Below, piece by piece: positions 31,129-41,184 of a stretch of 64,000 nt of DNA. The notes beneath the pieces were generated by a model. It did no database searches, had not been told where the DNA came from, and saw nothing but the letters and a program-made list of their open reading frames with translations. Source of the DNA: Ruminococcus flavefaciens FD-1 (lineage in GTDB: Bacteria; Bacillota; Clostridia; Oscillospirales; Ruminococcaceae). The number at the start of each line of letters is the position of its first letter. The stretch's first letter is position 1. A program made the position numbers and the translations under genes. The stretch is taken from contig ACOK01000110.1 of NCBI GenBank assembly GCA_000174895.1, positions 36,940 through 100,939 on the forward strand, read 5' to 3'.

Positions 31129-31620
31129 GTGATAGCCTTGATCGAGCATGAAACTTGCGAAAATATCATACAGACATACTACAAAGAGATCTACAGCTAC
31201 TGCTTCGCAAAGCTCAGTTATAAGCAACATCCCGCCGAGGATTGTACTCAGGAGGTCTTCGTTATATTTTTCTCAAAGCATGAGAAACTCAGCAGTACCG
31301 ATAATATAAGGCTATGGCTTTATCGTACCGCCGATAACGTGATGAAGGCTTATATCCGTAAGAATTTCGGCCATGAAGTCAGTATCGAGGATAACCCCGA
31401 GGTGTATAATATCCCCGCTGAAAGCAGCTTCCCCGATGATTCGGCTGAAGATCCTTTTGAGGTGCTTACAGAGGATGAAAAGAAGCTCCTCGAAGCATAC
31501 TATGACACCGATTACGGACAGCGAAGCGCCGCTGCAAAGAAAATGGGCATTTCTCTTGCAGCCATGTATCAGAGAGTACATAAGATCAAAAAGAAACTGA
31601 GAAAAGATCATGATAACTGA
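31129..31620 (+). CDS. ECF-type RNA polymerase sigma factor
   Basis: 163 residues if GTG 31129 is the start; TTG 31138 is a possible alternative, since GGAGGG (31121-31126) lies only 2 nt before the GTG. Region 2: EDCTQEVFVIFF and RLWLYRTADNVMKAYIRK. Region 4 (about 112-160): LTEDEKKLLEAYYDTDYG, then a helix-turn-helix AAAKKMGISLAAMYQRVHKI. Followed immediately by its putative anti-sigma gene. Regulon unknown; the downstream wall protein is an obvious candidate target. Confidence 0.87.
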   Translation: MIALIEHETCENIIQTYYKEIYSYCFAKLSYKQHPAEDCTQEVFVIFFSKHEKLSSTDNIRLWLYRTADNVMKAYIRKNFGHEVSIEDNPEVYNIPAESSFPDDSAEDPFEVLTEDEKKLLEAYYDTDYGQRSAAAKKMGISLAAMYQRVHKIKKKLRKDHDN

Positions 31621-31726
31621 TGATGCGCCGTCCCTTCGGCCGCCATCGGTTAATACACATAGTGTGAGAGCGGCTGAGGTAATGCACTGCCGCAGCTGCA
31701 TCGTATGGAAAAGGAGTGATGTTCGG

Positions 31727-32725
31727 ATGAAAGACACAGATAGTATTATTCCGAATGAACTGTCTGATGAGGTAATGCTCAGCGACCTTCAGCAAATGCT
31801 GGATGAAGAGCTTGCTAAACCTGAAAACGAGAGGGATCTGGATGCTGTTCGTGATATCACAGCTGCTATAGTTGAGCTTTCGGATGTGAAGATACCTTCA
31901 CCGCCGTCAGTTGACGATATCATGAATAAGGCCGCAGAAAAGAAGAGCAAGAAGATCGGACATATAAGAAGATGGGTAACTGCACTGAGTGCCTGCTTCG
32001 TGGCCGGTATCGCTCTCAACTGCTACACCCTCGCAACCTATGGCGAAAATATTATTGAGGCTGTCCTGAGAAGAACAAGGAGCGGATTTACTGTCGACCT
32101 CTCCCGTATGCCTCACAATGACGAAAGGGAGCCTGTAAAGCCTCCCAGGGATGACCCGAAACCAACAGGTACTGCATGGTATGATCCGCTTCTGCCATGG
32201 CTCTCGATAACCACTGAAACAACGGCTGCTCCTGTGACTACCGAGACCACACCGGACAATAGCGGAGGCACTGCTCCGAATAAAATGGTGGATTATATCG
32301 CAGACAGTATCATAGAGGGATGCAGCGAACACGGAATCGTTCCGTTTGTGCCCTCTGAACTTCCATCGGAAATGGCTTATAACGGATTCTTTGAACTGAA
32401 GGAATCCCACTACGAAGCCATGGAGGATTCCGAGGATATGGACTTTGTCTTCGATAACGGAAACAGACAGCTTTTCAAGATAACACTTGAGAAGTACAAG
32501 TCCGAGAAGGAGCTTCCCGAGGTGCTTATCCCCAGTGATAATACAGATTATCTCGAAGGAGAGGAGAGAGGTACTCATGTATATGCCTTCCCTAACCGAA
32601 ACAGGGTAACGGCAGTATTCGTGCATGAGAATATCACTTACACTATCACAGGATACAACATTTCCGCTGACGCCATAATGAAGCTGGCTTACAGCTTCGT
32701 ACCGTCCGACCCGGACATTAAGTGA
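31727..32725 (+). CDS. Membrane anti-sigma factor with DUF4367-like outer domain
   Basis: 332 residues from ATG 31727, which has AAGGAG 10 nt upstream; an in-frame ATG at 31610 overlaps the sigma stop and would add 39 residues of unlikely composition. Cytoplasmic acidic N-terminus of about 80 residues (MLSDLQQMLDEELAKPENER), basic KKSKKIGHIRR, one membrane helix (about 84-104), a Pro/Thr-rich stalk, and a C-terminal domain (about 205-332) whose end, TAVFVHENITYTITGYNIS, recalls DUF4367, common on the outside of such anti-sigma factors. Likely holds the upstream sigma factor until an envelope signal is sensed. Role inferred from topology and position. Confidence 0.75.
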   Translation: MKDTDSIIPNELSDEVMLSDLQQMLDEELAKPENERDLDAVRDITAAIVELSDVKIPSPPSVDDIMNKAAEKKSKKIGHIRRWVTALSACFVAGIALNCYTLATYGENIIEAVLRRTRSGFTVDLSRMPHNDEREPVKPPRDDPKPTGTAWYDPLLPWLSITTETTAAPVTTETTPDNSGGTAPNKMVDYIADSIIEGCSEHGIVPFVPSELPSEMAYNGFFELKESHYEAMEDSEDMDFVFDNGNRQLFKITLEKYKSEKELPEVLIPSDNTDYLEGEERGTHVYAFPNRNRVTAVFVHENITYTITGYNISADAIMKLAYSFVPSDPDIK

Positions 32726-32735
32726 GGGCAGCGGA

Positions 32736-33503
32736 ATGAGATGGAAATTATTTACGGCAGCAGCTCTCGGAGCTGTGCTGATGTGCGCTCCCACGGGAGG
32801 GAACGTCTATGCAGCGGATTATACCGTTTATGAGGAGTATGAAAAGGCAATAGGCCTTATTGAGAAGTGTACGCTGACCTGTAATGCAACAGAGGACGGT
32901 GTTATATATATAACGGCAAAAACTCAGGTTTCTTCCGCAATGGAGGAAGTCGGATACAAGAATATAACCATACAGCACAGCGATGACGGTGAGAACTGGA
33001 CCGATGAGCAAGTGCTCAGCGACCTGACTAAAAGCAATGTGAGATACTACAATATCAACAATCTCAAAGTCAAGGTCAATGGAACAGGCTATTACCGTGT
33101 GGTATGTGTCCATTACGCAAAAGGCGTACCTTTCGGAGAGGATACGACACAGATACAGACTGCTATCAATACCTCAGCCGCTTCGTATCTGAAACCGCCT
33201 TCAACACCTGTTACTACGGCAAAGGCAACAACTTCTTCATCAACAACGTCCGCAAGGACAACTGCCACATCTGCAAAGAATACGTCATCAACGACACGTT
33301 CGGGAAGCAGCACGGCAGCAGCTTCGGGCAGTGCAGCAAGCACAACTTCCGCCGCAGCAACTACGGCTAAAAGCGGCAGCTCAGGAAGTCAGGCACCGAA
33401 AACAGATTCACCTTCAACAGGTTCAAAAGCTCCGCTGGGAGCAGCAGTAATGCTGATAGGCTCAGGTGCGGCAGCGTGGACTATGAGAAGAAAAGAGCAA
33501 TAA
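32736..33503 (+). CDS. Sortase-anchored surface protein of unknown function
   Basis: 255 residues. Signal peptide 1 to about 27 (MRWKLFTAAALGAVLM, then NVYAAD). Residues 28-145 form one globular domain (ITIQHSDDGENWTDEQV, then GYYRVVCVHYAKG) that I cannot assign; its texture is Ig/beta-like. Residues about 150-225 are a Ser/Thr/Ala stalk. The C-terminus carries a variant sorting signal SPSTG, a hydrophobic helix (LGAAVMLIGSGAAAWTM) and RRKEQ. The start lies 10 nt after the anti-sigma stop, so it is the third gene of a sigma / anti-sigma / surface-protein operon. Terminator 33511. Confidence 0.85.
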   Translation: MRWKLFTAAALGAVLMCAPTGGNVYAADYTVYEEYEKAIGLIEKCTLTCNATEDGVIYITAKTQVSSAMEEVGYKNITIQHSDDGENWTDEQVLSDLTKSNVRYYNINNLKVKVNGTGYYRVVCVHYAKGVPFGEDTTQIQTAINTSAASYLKPPSTPVTTAKATTSSSTTSARTTATSAKNTSSTTRSGSSTAAASGSAASTTSAAATTAKSGSSGSQAPKTDSPSTGSKAPLGAAVMLIGSGAAAWTMRRKEQ

Positions 33504-33510
33504 TAATAAA

Positions 33511-33544
33511 AGCCATAATATCCGGGCGGATGTTATGGCTTTTT
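33511..33544 (+). terminator. Terminator of the second sigma operon
   Basis: Stem AGCCATAATATCC / GGATGTTATGGCT (one wobble), loop GGGC, then TTTTT. Confidence 0.92.
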
Positions 33545-33560
33545 CATTGTATCAGATAAC

Positions 33561-33594
33561 AAAAAGGCGAACCCGAATGATTCGAGTTCGCCTT
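33561..33594 (-). terminator. Terminator of groESL
   Basis: On the minus strand: AAGGCGAAC, a partly paired interior (TCGAATCATTCGG), GTTCGCCTT and a T-run. It lies about 65 nt beyond the groEL stop and back to back with the preceding terminator. Confidence 0.85.
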
Positions 33595-33603
33595 AATATT
33601 TAT

Positions 33604-35299
<1,696 letters not shown>

Positions 35300-35308
35300 T
35301 CAATTCTT

Positions 35309-35741
<433 letters not shown>

Positions 35742-35768
35742 TTAGCACTCTCTTTCTTTGAGTGCTAA
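35742..35768 (-). promoter_or_regulatory. CIRCE operator (HrcA binding site)
   Basis: Perfect consensus: TTAGCACTC, nine bases, GAGTGCTAA. It overlaps the transcription start region of groESL, so HrcA should repress the operon and release it on heat stress. Confidence 0.98.
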
Positions 35769-35772
35769 CTAT

Positions 35773-35800
35773 ATTTTACCATCTTTTTAAGATAAATCAA
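35773..35800 (-). promoter_or_regulatory. groESL promoter
   Basis: On the minus strand: TTGATT (35795-35800), 16-nt spacer, TAAAAT (35773-35778), just upstream of CIRCE. Confidence 0.8.
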
Positions 35801-36187
35801 GTCTATTCTTCAAACTTTCACAAACTTTGGCGATATGCACAGTTTAAATGCAAAATGTTGAAATGTTGAACGGAATGTTGAAGAATTGATCATCTTATGT
35901 TGTCACGGTCAGTTCTATATATTATTATGCAGTCCGTTTTTAGTGAAGAACACAGCTGTCTGATAAAAACGGAGCAATATAATAGTATTTGTATTACGGG
36001 CACTCCTGAAAAGGCTATTGATGTCTATACCCATTGACAAATATATATCAAATTTCCTTAATGTATATACCACTTAGGGTCAGAAATGCCGAAAAACCGT
36101 TGTTGCATAATGCTAACCGCAATTTATGCATATTTTTCCGTAATATTGCTATTCCGAAAAAATCCGCCGTTTTTCGGGAAACTGCTA
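35801..36187. other. Non-coding stretch between groES and pckG
   Basis: About 390 nt with no convincing gene. It contains a perfect 9-bp inverted pair CCGTTTTTA / TAAAAACGG (35936-35974) without a T-run, and a lone TTGACA near 36036. Short open frames here have no ribosome site. Confidence 0.5.
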
Positions 36188-36216
36188 TTGACACGTTGAC
36201 AAAAATCAGATATAAT
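36188..36216 (+). promoter_or_regulatory. Promoter of pckG
   Basis: TTGACA (36188-36193), 17-nt spacer, TATAAT (36211-36216), both boxes consensus. A second TTGACA lies inside the spacer. A CGGC-TTTT-GCCG hairpin follows in the leader; the ribosome site is TTAGGAGG. Confidence 0.88.
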
Positions 36217-36304
36217 AGTATTTGAGGAACATTCGGCTTTTGCCGACAGTTTCAATGCCGTTTCCGGCTCTTTCTAAGTTAATATTATTAGGAGGTATTA
36301 TAAA

Positions 36305-38122
36305 ATGTCATTAACAAAGAACCCTAACGTTTTAAAGTGGGTAGAAGAGATGGTTGCTCTCTGTAAGCCCGATAAGGTAGTATGGATCGACGGTTCAAAG
36401 GAACAGCTCGATGCTCTTACAGAAGAAGTTACTTCTCTCCCTGACGACAGCTGGGACAAAATGTACAAGCTCAATCAGGAAAAGTATCCTAACTGCCTCT
36501 ACCACAGAACACGTGCTAACGACGTTGCCCGTGTTGAGGACAGAACATTCATCTGCTCAAAGGAAAAGTCAGGCGCAGGCCCGACAAACAACTGGATGGC
36601 TCCCGATGAGATGAAGGCTCTCCTTACACCTATGTACGACGGCGTTATGAAGGGCAGAACCATGTATGTTATCCCTTACTCAATGGGTCCTATCGGTTCT
36701 CCTCTTGCTAAGGTAGGTGTAGAGGTTACTGACTCTATCTACGTTGTTCTCAACATGAACATCATGACAAGAATGGGTAAGCAGGCATTCGAGAATCTCG
36801 GTGATACTTCCGACGATTTCGTAAGAGGTCTCCACTCAAAGGCTGACGTTGATCCTGAGAAGAGATACATCGTTCAGTTCCCGGAGGAAAATACAATCTG
36901 GTCGATCAACTCTGCTTACGGCGGAAACGTTCTCCTCGGCAAGAAGTGCTTCGCACTCCGTATCGCTTCATTCCAGGGTAAGAACGAGGCCTGGATGGCT
37001 GAGCATATGCTCATCCTCGGCGTTAAGAAGCCAAACGGCGATGTTAAGTACATCACAGCTGCATTCCCATCAGCTTGCGGTAAGACAAACCTGGCTATGC
37101 TCATCCCACCGGAGGGATACAAGAAGGACGGCTATGAAGTATTCACAGTCGGCGACGATATCGCTTGGATGAAGCCCGGCAAGGACGGCAGACTCTACGC
37201 TATCAACCCTGAGAACGGTTTCTTCGGTGTTGCTCCCGGAACAAACGCTAAGTCAAACTACAACGCTCTCGCTTGCACAAAGGAAGGCGCTATCTTCACA
37301 AACGTTGCTCTCGACAACAGCGACAATACTCCTTGGTGGGAGAAGCTCACTGAGAATCCTCCAAAGGATGCTACAGAGTGGAAGGGTGAGAAGGTAGACG
37401 GCGAAGCTTACACAGCTGCAGGCAACAAGCTTGCACATCCAAACTCAAGATTCACAGCTCCTGCAAAGAACTGCCCATGCATCTCACCTGAGTTCAACAA
37501 TCCTGAGGGCGTTCCTGTATCAGCTATCATCTTCGGCGGCCGTCGTGCTACAACTGCTCCTCTCGTATATCAGTCATTCGACTGGACACACGGTACATAC
37601 ATCGGATCAGCTGTATCTTCTGAGACAACTGCTGCTGCAACAGGCGCAGTAGGCGTACTCCGTCACGATCCTATGGCTATGAAGCCATTCATCGGCTACA
37701 ACGTAGGTGACTACTGGGCACACTGGCTCGAAATGGGCGCAAGACTCGGCAGCAAGGCTCCTAAGATCTTCAACGTTAACTGGTTCAGAACAGACGACGA
37801 AGGCAACTTCCTCTGGCCTGGTTTCGGCGACAACATGAGAGTTCTCGACTGGATCATCAAGAGAGTTGAGGGCGAAGTTGACGCTGTTGAGACTCCTATC
37901 GGATTCCTTCCTAAGAAGGAAGACATCAACCTCAAGGGTATCGAGGACGAGGTTTCTCCATCTGCTCTGGATATGCTCCTTACAGTTGATAAGGAAGAGT
38001 GGAAGAAGGAGATCGCTGAGATGAGAAGATACTATGACGAGGACATCAAGGCTAAGGGCGGTAACATCCCACAGGCACTTTACGATGAACTCGACATGAT
38101 CGAGGCTAACCTTAACAAGTAA
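36305..38122 (+). CDS. pckG: Phosphoenolpyruvate carboxykinase, GTP type
   Basis: 605 residues, the size of the GTP-dependent family (the ATP form is shorter). The P-loop AFPSACGKTNLAML carries the Cys typical of the GTP form. Also seen: FTVGDDIAWMKPG, the metal and substrate segment CISPEFNNPEGVPVSAIIF, GGRRATTAPLV and DWTHGTYIGSAVSSETTAAA. In rumen Ruminococcus the enzyme probably runs from PEP plus CO2 to oxaloacetate on the way to succinate, conserving GTP; that direction is inferred from known fermentation of the genus. Consensus promoter and strong ribosome site suggest high expression. Confidence 0.97.
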   Translation: MSLTKNPNVLKWVEEMVALCKPDKVVWIDGSKEQLDALTEEVTSLPDDSWDKMYKLNQEKYPNCLYHRTRANDVARVEDRTFICSKEKSGAGPTNNWMAPDEMKALLTPMYDGVMKGRTMYVIPYSMGPIGSPLAKVGVEVTDSIYVVLNMNIMTRMGKQAFENLGDTSDDFVRGLHSKADVDPEKRYIVQFPEENTIWSINSAYGGNVLLGKKCFALRIASFQGKNEAWMAEHMLILGVKKPNGDVKYITAAFPSACGKTNLAMLIPPEGYKKDGYEVFTVGDDIAWMKPGKDGRLYAINPENGFFGVAPGTNAKSNYNALACTKEGAIFTNVALDNSDNTPWWEKLTENPPKDATEWKGEKVDGEAYTAAGNKLAHPNSRFTAPAKNCPCISPEFNNPEGVPVSAIIFGGRRATTAPLVYQSFDWTHGTYIGSAVSSETTAAATGAVGVLRHDPMAMKPFIGYNVGDYWAHWLEMGARLGSKAPKIFNVNWFRTDDEGNFLWPGFGDNMRVLDWIIKRVEGEVDAVETPIGFLPKKEDINLKGIEDEVSPSALDMLLTVDKEEWKKEIAEMRRYYDEDIKAKGGNIPQALYDELDMIEANLNK

Positions 38123-38153
38123 TTTCAGCCATTGGCGAAATTCAGAATATCTG

Positions 38154-38187
38154 AAAAGGCTGCTGTACTCCTGTACGGCAGCCTTTT
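38154..38187 (+). terminator. Terminator of pckG
   Basis: AAAAGGCTGC / GCAGCCTTTT stem with inner GTAC / GTAC pairing, followed by TTTTG. Confidence 0.85.
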
Positions 38188-38712
38188 GTCGCTGAGCGAG
38201 CGACGGCGCATTTCACGATTCGCTTGCTGCGCTCGCTTGCTTTGTACGTTTAGCATAATCTGCTTTCGCACGACGGAACTTCTTGTAAATTCTATTCATG
38301 TAATATTTGTAGGGGCCGCCTTTGGCGGTCCTTTGATTTTATTCACAGCTCAGTTTTGCAGGGAACGCCGCCCCCGGCGTTCCACAAGGTTAAAATTGAT
38401 TGTAGGGGCGCTTTCCGAGCGCCCGTTGTTGGCCGACATTTAATTAAATGCGGGTATTATTTTGTAGGGGCGCACACTGTGCGCCCTTAGCTTGTTTAAA
38501 AACCTGTTTCGGGACGCCGGGTGATTCCCCACAGTGTGGGGAAATGTCACGCAGTGACAAAGGGGCTGGGCGCGTGTCAAGTGCGGCGTCCCCTACAAAA
38601 ATATTCTCGGAGAATAGGCGTATTGTAGGGGCGGACGCCCTCGTCCGCCCGATAATTCCACATTAAATCTGCCTTTATTGACAGACTGGGGCGCACACTG
38701 TGCGCCCTTTTA
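38188..38712. repeat. Second cluster of REP-like palindromes
   Basis: No real gene. 38187-38285 resembles 30551-30640 (shared AGCATAATCTGCTTTCGCAC). Then a run of palindromes with TGTAGGGGC and GCCC ends at 38308, 38401, 38463, 38623 and about 38687, plus GGAACGCCG-CCCC-CGGCGTTCC at 38361. A larger nested structure spans 38511-38594: GGGACGCCG / CGGCGTCCC arms enclosing TTCCCCACA-G-TGTGGGGAA and GTCAC-GCA-GTGAC. Confidence 0.7.
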
Positions 38713-38785
38713 GTCTGACGAAAAATTCGTCATCATGCACAGTTCAATGGCGGATGCGAGTGGAATATTTGACTGAACATACAAT

Positions 38786-38806
38786 ATTTAAAGCGATACT
38801 TTAAAT
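38786..38806. promoter_or_regulatory. Palindromic operator candidate upstream of the DUF2975/XRE pair
   Basis: Perfect 8-bp arms ATTTAAAG / CTTTAAAT spaced by 5 nt, ending 5 nt before the -35 box. More CTTTAA half-sites follow in the leader (about 38860-38887). A plausible site for the XRE protein encoded downstream. Confidence 0.5.
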
Positions 38807-38811
38807 TCTTA

Positions 38812-38840
38812 TTGACACGCTTTAATTTCGGTGCTATAAT
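38812..38840 (+). promoter_or_regulatory. Promoter of the DUF2975/XRE operon
   Basis: TTGACA (38812-38817), 17-nt spacer, TATAAT (38835-38840), full consensus. Confidence 0.88.
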
Positions 38841-38903
38841 ATAGCCATCAGCTGATAAAACTTTAAAAACTTAAACTGAGGCTTTAAAAAAGGAGATGCT
38901 GTT

Positions 38904-39365
38904 ATGAACAAAATGATATCCGAAAAACTTCAGAAACGTACCTATGCAGACACTGTGCTGAGCTGTATCTTTTGCTTTCTGGCTGTTGCGTGTGCGGCCT
39001 GGCAGTTTGTAAACTTCCTTATCCACCCGAAAGAAAAAGAGTTTCTTACCAACAGCCTTTGCACATTGGTGATATTCGCTGAGTTGGGGCTTCTTGCGCT
39101 GATACTCCTTGAGATCCGCAAAACAGGCAAACCCTTTTCAAAGAAGATAATAAATAAGCTTCGTGCGATGGCGGTTATTTTGTTCGTCGGCGGACTTATC
39201 CCGTCTTGTGTGACTTCCGCAGTTTCCGAGAGCGTGGTCAATGTGAAGTTTTCCTTTGATATGCGAAACATACTTACAATTGGCATCGGAGTAATAATCG
39301 GCATATTATCCGAGGTCTTCGTGTACGGACTCGGCCTTCAGGAAGATAACGACTCGATTGCGTAA
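38904..39365 (+). CDS. DUF2975-like membrane protein
   Basis: 153 residues with four hydrophobic segments (about 18-40, 50-68, 88-105, 122-145), charged loops between them and an acidic tail. Size, topology and coupling to a small YozG-like regulator fit the DUF2975 pair found in many Firmicutes. No enzymatic motif; function unknown. Ribosome site AAAGGAG. Confidence 0.75.
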   Translation: MNKMISEKLQKRTYADTVLSCIFCFLAVACAAWQFVNFLIHPKEKEFLTNSLCTLVIFAELGLLALILLEIRKTGKPFSKKIINKLRAMAVILFVGGLIPSCVTSAVSESVVNVKFSFDMRNILTIGIGVIIGILSEVFVYGLGLQEDNDSIA

Positions 39366-39376
39366 GGCGGTGCGGA

Positions 39377-39583
39377 ATGGCTATAATAATCAGACTTGAC
39401 AGAATAATGGCTGACCGCAAGATGTCGCTGAATGAGCTTGCCGAAAAAGTAGGCATGACAAACGTCAATCTCTCCAATCTCAAAACGGGTAAGATGAAGG
39501 GCATACGCTTCGAGACGATGAATGCCATATGCGAAGCGCTTGAATGTCAGCCCGGTGATCTCTTTGAGCACGTTAATAAATAG
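39377..39583 (+). CDS. Small XRE-family (YozG/Cro-like) transcriptional regulator
   Basis: 68 residues, essentially one Cro/C1 helix-turn-helix: MSLNELAEKVGMTNVNLSNL with the recognition helix around TNVNLSNLKTGK, then FETMNAICEALECQPGDLFE. Starts 11 nt after the membrane-protein stop, so co-transcribed. Probably autoregulates through the ATTTAAAG dyad (inference). Confidence 0.9.
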   Translation: MAIIIRLDRIMADRKMSLNELAEKVGMTNVNLSNLKTGKMKGIRFETMNAICEALECQPGDLFEHVNK

Positions 39584-39610
39584 CAAACCTGCTTATTCTG
39601 CGGTGTATAC

Positions 39611-39646
39611 AAAAAAGCGGCCACATAATGTGACCGCTTATTTTTT
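39611..39646. terminator. Bidirectional terminator between convergent genes
   Basis: AAGCGG-C-CAC / GTG-A-CCGCTT (one mismatch) around ATAAT, flanked by an A-run and a T-run, so it can stop both the XRE operon and the minus-strand gene that ends at 39645. Confidence 0.88.
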
Positions 39647-40421
39647 ATTCCTTTTTGCCATCATCCTCAGCAGGCTTCGGGAATTTGATGCCTACCTTCA
39701 GATTGATCGGATCGTCGGCGCCGTAGTAAGCCTTGGCTGAATCAACGACCTCGTTCATTTTGGCATTGACACGCTTGAGGTATGGGAAAACAGTCTTCTC
39801 GAACTGATCAAGCTCCTGAGGCGACATATGCTCCTCGCACACCTTGAACTGGGTGCTAAGGTAGTTGTTGATGCCGGTGAAGATAATGGAAGATGCCGCA
39901 TTAGCCTCCATGAGCTGGCATATGCTTGCGATAAGGGCAGAGTAGAGGTAGTAGATCATCGACAGCTCATAGTAATCGCCGAATGAAGGCAGTATCTTCA
40001 GTATATTGGTAACATTTGAAGTGAAAGCGTCGAATTTTTCGATGACCTCGTCGGTGATATCGTAGTTGTCGATGAGTTCCTTTATACCCATGTTTTCAGC
40101 GGCTCTGATAAAGCCGAGAGTATGATCGGCGAACGGCTCCCTCTCGAACATCTTATCAGCGATGACAATGGGGAATTCGTCAGGACTGCCGCTCATTACA
40201 GCAAGGAAGCTGAGGAGGTACATCAGGTCCAGCTTGAAGTCGATGACCAGCGAGTGGCGGCCTGCGACTGTAAGCCATTCCTGATCCACTTCGATGAGGT
40301 TATGCTTGATAAGCTCATACATTTCGGCACACTGGCTGAGAGTGGGCCTGAGAGATTCGGGGAACTCATAATTCTTGTAATCCATATTTGCATTCATGTC
40401 CATGTTTTCTTTATTTGCCAT
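39645..40421 (-). CDS. Conserved-looking hypothetical cytosolic protein
   Basis: 258 residues, Asp/Glu- and Met-rich, no signal peptide or membrane helix. Predicted mostly helical (LKLDLMYLLSFLAVM is not exact; the visible segments are KLDLMYLLSFLAVM, EVIEKFDAFTSNVTNILKIL and EKTVFPYLKRVNAKMNEVVD). The N-terminus MANKENMDMNANMDYKN is low-complexity. I do not recognise the family. Own promoter at 40485-40513, own terminator; neighbours give no hint. Coding potential is good: sigma-A promoter, long frame, strong terminator. Confidence 0.75.
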   Translation of the reverse strand: MANKENMDMNANMDYKNYEFPESLRPTLSQCAEMYELIKHNLIEVDQEWLTVAGRHSLVIDFKLDLMYLLSFLAVMSGSPDEFPIVIADKMFEREPFADHTLGFIRAAENMGIKELIDNYDITDEVIEKFDAFTSNVTNILKILPSFGDYYELSMIYYLYSALIASICQLMEANAASSIIFTGINNYLSTQFKVCEEHMSPQELDQFEKTVFPYLKRVNAKMNEVVDSAKAYYGADDPINLKVGIKFPKPAEDDGKKE

Positions 40422-40484
40422 AATATTTATCTCCGTTAAAAAAATTTATTACAAGCTCAGTGCAAAAGCTTGACTTTTATTCAG

Positions 40485-40513
40485 ATTATATCATGAATCG
40501 GCAAAAATGTCAA
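40485..40513 (-). promoter_or_regulatory. Promoter of the 258-residue hypothetical gene
   Basis: On the minus strand: TTGACA (40508-40513), 17-nt spacer, TATAAT (40485-40490). Full consensus. Confidence 0.85.
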
Positions 40514-40607
40514 TAGCAATTGTCGAATCAGCTTATACGTCCAAAAAATAACGCCTGCGGAAGCTGCCGGAGGATATTTTTGAAATGTGAAAAGTTTATG
40601 AAATCCC

Positions 40608-40636
40608 TTGAAATTTTCGGCCTGAACTGCTATTAT
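40608..40636 (+). promoter_or_regulatory. Promoter of the gtrA-like / dus operon
   Basis: TTGAAA (40608-40613), 17-nt spacer, TATTAT (40631-40636). Confidence 0.65.
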
Positions 40637-40686
40637 TAATATGATTGTGGCAGAAGCCATGCATGAAAAAAGGAAGGATCGACATA

Positions 40687-41184
40687 ATGGAAAAGATAAT
40701 AAAAGCGTGTGTATCCATATTGCCCAAGCCATTACAGAACATTTACTACAAGTACGAGGAAAAGTGGCTTTACCTGTTTTTCGGCGTACTGACTACAGTT
40801 GTAAGCTTTGCTTCGGCAGGACTTGCAAAATTCGTCCTTGAACACGCAGGAGGCTACAGTGCCGGAGATGTAAGCAATATCAGTACTGTATTTTCATGGG
40901 TATGTGCAGTTACATTCGCCTACATCACAAACAAGCTGTGGGTATTTGAGTCCAACGCAAAGGGTTTGAAGAATATCATCGCTGAGGGCGGAAAATTCTA
41001 CGGCGGCAGAGTATTCACACTGCTGGTTGAGTGGGTCATCATGAATATCGGCTTTGCAAAGATTGGCATCAACTACTGGGTAGTAAAGATTGCCGCAAAT
41101 GTTATAGTGCTGATACTCAATTATGTTATCAGCAAGATATTCGTTTTCCGCAAGAAAAACGGAGAAGCAGAGCAGAATGGCTGA
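40687..41184 (+). CDS. GtrA-like four-helix membrane protein
   Basis: 165 residues from ATG 40687, preceded by AAGGAAGGA; earlier in-frame codons have no ribosome site. Four membrane segments (about 26-48, 60-82, 102-125, 130-150) with the GtrA pattern: YLFFGVLTTVVSFASAG, FAYITNKLWVFES and the final NYVISKIFVFRK. The family helps move polyprenyl-linked sugars across the membrane for envelope glycans or teichoic acids. The substrate is unknown. Its 3' end overlaps the dus start by 8 nt. Confidence 0.88.
   Translation: MEKIIKACVSILPKPLQNIYYKYEEKWLYLFFGVLTTVVSFASAGLAKFVLEHAGGYSAGDVSNISTVFSWVCAVTFAYITNKLWVFESNAKGLKNIIAEGGKFYGGRVFTLLVEWVIMNIGFAKIGINYWVVKIAANVIVLILNYVISKIFVFRKKNGEAEQNG

Noticed and set aside
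30951..31151. 66-codon frame before the second sigma gene
   Set aside because: It starts at the -10 region of the promoter and overlaps the sigma start; likely chance.
38132..38666. Open frames of 103 and 72 codons after pckG
   Set aside because: They are made of REP-like palindromes and a terminator.
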